64,000 bases of DNA from Plantago ovata (Eukaryota; Streptophyta; Magnoliopsida; Lamiales; Plantaginaceae): positions 95,603,982-95,667,981 of the forward strand of contig CM051457.1 of the NCBI GenBank assembly GCA_028274465.1, in the 5' to 3' direction. Below are positions 60,090 to 64,000 of this stretch, piece after piece; the stretch's first letter is position 1; every line of letters begins with the position of its first letter. The notes under the pieces are model-generated. The model was not told where the DNA came from. It did no database searches and saw only the letters and a list, made by a program, of their open reading frames with translations. The translations under genes and the position numbers were made by a program.

Positions 60090-61768
60090 TGTTGGTCCCT
60101 TTAAACAACAAGAAAAGACTAGAGGGGGGGGGGTGAATAGTCTTTTCAAACTTTTGTCGTTTAAAACTTTCTCAGCAAGTACTTATTACTTTTCAGTAAT
60201 GAGGTTGCTGATACTTAACTTTCTCAGCAAGCGTAAGTTACTTTACAGTAGCTTGGTTTGCTGATACTTAAAATCAGAGAGCGGAAGTCTTTGAAACAAT
60301 AAGTGCTTTTTCAGCAAGTAAAGGTTTCAGCAAGTGAGTGAGTGACTGTGTACAAACAGATATAATTTGCTGAAAGCTAAATGCAGTAAGTAAATCACAC
60401 AAACGCTTTTATAGTGGTATCTGAGAGTGGCGTAATCTCTCAACTAATCCACTTTGTCCTTTCTAGGACTGAATCCACTAAGATATGATTGAGGTTCCTT
60501 ACAATCTCCTATCTAAAGCGATTCAACAGAAACCAAAGCACACTTGCTTTGTCTCCAACCTAAACTAGAGAACTCAACCTTGTTCTCCACCAAACTTGGT
60601 ACTTTTAATCAGCAAAACTTGCTCGATTAAGTTCCCCCTGAATATCACGCCTGAAAGGGTGTATTTTCAGTTAGAGAGTTTTGGGGTGAGATAACTTAAT
60701 TATAACTTATTCAGTTACAACAAGTAATCTAAGAAACACAACTTGGAATACTTTGCAGTAAACAAGTTTGATTGTTTCTGGTGTCAAGACTTGTTCTTGT
60801 TCGAAAGAAAGAACACTTAACTAATTTCTTAGCCGAGTTTGTTCTACTTCTTCACAAGTAGCTTTTTCAAGCTTTAAGTCTTGGAACGGATCAATGGCAG
60901 TAAGAGTGTTTGAAGGTTTGTGAGTTTTAAGCACAAGTGAGAGTTTGATCACGTTGTTGACACACTTCAACTCTTTGCCGGATGACCTCTATTTATAGTG
61001 CAAGTAAGGAGCCGTTTGAATTTCAAATCCTAAGGCTTTTGTTCCTTAACATGTCACTATCTTGCTTTTGTACTTTCAGCAGCAACCTTTGTTTGTCTTC
61101 TAGTCTTCATGTCCTTCGCGTGTAAGCTTTGCATTAAATGCACATTTGAATAGAATTCAAACAGTAACATTGGAGCGCAAAATCACGTACATTCAGCAAG
61201 AGGTCACATATGTTCATCAGCAAGTGTTCATTCTCAGTTTCAGCAAGCACAACCTACTCTGTCTTTCAGATTTTCACTTATGCAATGCTGTTGCTGAAAA
61301 TTTCACTTTCTGAGCAACACGTGCCTTACCAGTCTTCAGCAATCTTCAAGTCTTCAAGTCTTCAAGTCTTCAGATCTTCAAAAGTCTTCAAGATTCTGAC
61401 CGGTTTCTTATTTGCTTCAATAATTTGTTTGTAATAAACAAAATACATCTTCAGCAAATGCTTCAATAGGTCATTTTCTTTTCAGAAAATAAGATTCATT
61501 AAAGCTAAGCATCAATAAGATATTTTCTTTTCAGAAAATAAAATACATCATACGCTAAAGTGTCAATAAATTAATTTCTTCTCAGAAAATAAAATACGTC
61601 ATCCACAAAGAAATAACTTATCTAACACCTATCTAAGTCATCAGCAAACGTTCCTCTTTTACAATGTCCTTAAAATTCTAAAACCTATGGACCTTAAGAG
61701 TACTAGTTACTGGACTGTTCTTAATTTAGCATGGTTAATTGCTCATCAAAATTACAAGTTTCCTAACC
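60090..61768 (-). repeat. 5' LTR of the SIRE element (right end cut by assembly gap)
   Basis: Matches 46029-47710 along its whole length. Starts (plus strand) TGTTGG and ends CCTAAC just before the N gap. Confidence 0.95.
60991..60998 (-). promoter_or_regulatory. TATA box in the 5' LTR
   Basis: The minus strand reads CTATAAATAGAGG, conserved in the other LTR (46931-46938), about 0.9 kb from the LTR inner edge; the likely genomic RNA promoter. Confidence 0.65.
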
Positions 61769-61868
61769 NNNNNNNNNNNNNNNNNNNNNNNNNNNNNNNN
61801 NNNNNNNNNNNNNNNNNNNNNNNNNNNNNNNNNNNNNNNNNNNNNNNNNNNNNNNNNNNNNNNNNNNN
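61769..61868. other. Assembly gap (100 N)
   Basis: Exactly 100 undetermined bases, the conventional size for a gap of unknown length. It starts at the outer edge of the right LTR. Confidence 1.
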
Positions 61869-64000
61869 AAAAGTTGTCTCTTGAAGCTCAAGTAAAGTTC
61901 TTCAGATCTACTTGCTGATCTTCAGTGATGAGTACCATTTTCAGTGGTCTCCTTTGAGCCTGAAAAGAATTTTATTTAGATCAGGATTGTTTGGAGAATT
62001 GTTTTAGAGTTTAAATCTGAAACATGATTTACCTGCTGAGAGTCAGCAAGCTCATGTAGTACAATTTCCATTCCATGAGGAGCTTGAGTAGCATCCTCCA
62101 TTTGTTCATCCTGAAATAAATTAAAATTAGACACAAGTACTAAGCTGTCAAACTTAGTTTTTATACCAAAATTATTAACTACCTGCTGAGCAGGGAGTGT
62201 TGGTTCTGGTGCAGAGGCTTCAGCAACCATCTGACTTGTATCTTGAGAAGTCTGTAGAGAAAGAATAATTTTAGCAAAAGAAATTTTCAGAATTTGAAGT
62301 TTTACTGATGGTTGAATTAACTACCTGCTGAGGAAGGACAGGTTGTGGCTCAGTCCTTTCAGCATTAACAGTTTCTTCAGCTTCTTGGACTGTTTCTTCA
62401 GCAGACTTCTGATTTTGCTCTAACTGAGAAAGCTGTGCGGTTTCAGCAATCTCCCTTGTCTCTGAATTGACAAGTTGAGCAGAAGCATCTTGACCTTTAA
62501 GCTCACTGCTTGTCATGAAGATCAATTGACTTGTTGGATGATTCTTCAATCTCCAACTCCATTTGTTTGCTTAAATCTTCCAGTACAAGCTGGACTTTGT
62601 CAATTGAAGTCTTGGGTGAACTTGGGCCAGTATTCTCAGCATCAAGAGATGCGTCTTGAATAATGCTTCTTGAGTTTCAGCAACTTCAGGAAAGGAACCA
62701 TTGCTATCTCAGCAACTGGTCCATCAGCAAGCTGGGTTTCAGCAACTTGATGAGTTGCTTGTTCAGCAACCATCTGTTCAGCAGCATCAGCAAGTGCCGC
62801 TCTTTGCAGATCAGCAGCAATGTCGCTTACTGGTTCCATGGTTTGATCATCTAGATTATCTACAATGTAGATATCTGGGACTTGGGCAGGAATTTCATTT
62901 CCACTGCCTTGTGGTCTATTCTCAGTAGAGTTATCAACGTTAAGTTGATTGTTGAAGGCTTCCGCAAACACTTCAACATTGCTGAGTATGTTTCAGTAAT
63001 TATTTCAGCAACATCTACTGGCAAATGCGTTTCAGCATTTGTCTGGGAATTGACTGAGGAGTCTTGGACATTGGGGACTGACTGAGAAGCCAGTGTCTTC
63101 TTTCTTTTGTTACTTGTCCGTTTCCTCTTAGGTACGGGATTTGCTGATGACGCTGCAGTCTGAGTGTCATCATCAGCTTTCCTCTTTTTCTTTTAGATTT
63201 CTCCAGTTTCCCAGAGTCATCTATTGTTGCATTTTCAGCAACGGCTTTTGTACACGTACCTTGTTGATTTTCTACAGCAGTTTCATTTGTGTTACCACCA
63301 CCAACAGCAGTTTCATCTCTAAGTTGCTGAGTGGTAACATCTGCAGCTGTTGTATACCTTTCTTGCTGGCTTGTGCTGACAACATTTGCAGTTGTTGTCT
63401 TCTTGGTTTTCTTTCCAGCAATCTTAGGTACATTCTGCTTGTAGAAAGATCTTCCCACATTGCACACAGATTTCTTGATTGGCAATGGGTTTCTTAGCTG
63501 AATCCTGAAATGTTCAAGGATATAGCATATCTTGATTCCATACATAACTGGAAAGGAAGGTGAGACCTTGTTGTCTTCTACCTTTACCTTAAACTTAGTA
63601 ACACAATCAACAAGCCTGTTGAAAATGTACTTAGCCCAGTTAAGTTCCGATTTATTTCATAGATATGCATCAGCAATGGCCATCTTCTCAGGCCTACTTG
63701 GTCAATTCCTCCAACTTGGGAGTCAAGAACTTTAATCAGTAGCAGAGCTACTAGACCAAGTGAATGGAGAGATGCTTTCTCTTAACGTGCTTTGTCCAAG
63801 TCACGGGAGCTATCTCGCCTTTCTTCATCTTTGCATTTCTGACGTCACTGTAGAAAGCTTCAATTTCTTCGTCAGAAGCAGTGACGTCATCTTCAGTTCC
63901 AGTGGTTGGAATCTGAAAAATCTCCGCTAAATCAGTCCATTTCAGGACGATTTGCGTGTTCTGAACATAAGTAAGGATCACTTTTTCAGTGACTCCATTA
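61869..64000 (-). pseudogene. Second copy of SIRE third-ORF sequence, frameshifted, runs off the window
   Basis: Aligns with about 50735-52870 of the first element at high identity in the same orientation, but its frame is broken at least four times, mostly by 1-2-base losses (for example GAAGAGATC to GAAGATC, TCTTTGAAT to TCTTGAAT, TTATTTTCAT to TTATTTCAT, ATGGGAGAG to ATGGAGAG). At the position of the first copy's TAG this copy has CAG. Either a neighbouring or tandem SIRE element or an uncorrected duplicate contig end. Confidence 0.85.

Larger units (their letters stand above)
46029..61768 (-). mobile_element. SIRE/Maximus-type Copia LTR retrotransposon, full length (~15.7 kb)
   Basis: Transcribed right to left: 5' LTR 60090-61768, primer site 60076-60087, gag 59977-57557, pol 57551-54165, a 0.9-kb repeat spacer, third ORF(s) 53256-47971, polypurine tract 47711-47725, 3' LTR 46029-47710. 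Order PR-IN-RT-RNaseH identifies Copia; the great length, long LTRs and additional ORF after pol identify the SIRE group. By eye the LTRs differ by roughly a dozen substitutions and about ten short indels over 1.68 kb. The right LTR ends at the assembly gap, so the target duplication (left flank TGCAA) cannot be checked. Confidence 0.92.

Noticed and set aside
1..64000. CRISPR arrays, bacterial operons, prophage or defence islands
   Set aside because: No such patterns; the window is plant nuclear DNA with spliced genes.

Overview
This is a nuclear genomic window from a flowering plant. The genes carry many short introns with plant GT-AG borders, CT-rich leaders, plant gene families and plant transposon families. 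The mix suggests a eudicot, possibly an asterid, but I cannot fix the genus. Host genes occupy about 0.6-11.7 kb and 26-38.3 kb. Most of the rest is transposon sequence, much of it nested.

Layout. (1) 588-11708 (+): a 12-exon gene for a triple PHD-finger nuclear protein, with one single-base frame break in exon 11 as assembled. (2) 12631-13293 (-): an internally deleted fragment of a Tm-1-like (UPF0261) gene. (3) 15277-24976: a complete Mutator-like element with long terminal inverted repeats, an almost perfect 9-bp target duplication, a seven-exon transposase gene and a small convergent GRF zinc-finger gene. A 3,955-bp CACTA element (19214-23168, CACTACAAGAAATCC ends, 3-bp GCA duplication) sits inside transposase exon 5. 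(4) 26011-31089 (+): a 12-exon DusA-type tRNA-dihydrouridine synthase, probably organellar, preceded by a four-copy 60-bp tandem repeat that looks like a cassette of splice sites. (5) 31667-31738 (-): tRNA-Glu(CTC). (6) 31859-35741 (+): a 930-residue plant protein of unknown function. (7) 36192-38331 (-): an intact secreted GH28 polygalacturonase, convergent with the previous gene.

From 38.3 kb rightwards the window is repeat-dominated. It holds a Stowaway MITE (39612-39849), the left end and TNPA-like gene of a second CACTA element (from 40084), unrecognised exon-like fragments (43.5-44.2 kb), a LINE remnant (45721-46028), and a 15.7-kb SIRE/Maximus-type Copia retrotransposon on the minus strand (46029-61768). 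That element has near-identical LTRs, an initiator-tRNA-Met primer site, intact gag and pol, and a very long third ORF of the env-like position. A 100-N gap follows the right LTR, and then a second, frame-broken copy of the third ORF runs off the window.

The host genes are unrelated in function; there is no operon-like or cluster logic. I did not find a convincing new defence or metabolic system. The least expected signals are: three consecutive phase-0, 72-75-nt intron-like segments in the retrotransposon third ORF, one of which contains the only stop codon separating its two halves; a heptamer (TCAGCAA/TTGCTGA) saturating that whole retrotransposon; the tandem splice-cassette repeat upstream of the Dus gene; and the dated nest of CACTA within MULE. 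Several breaks are single-base deletions, so some may be sequencing errors.
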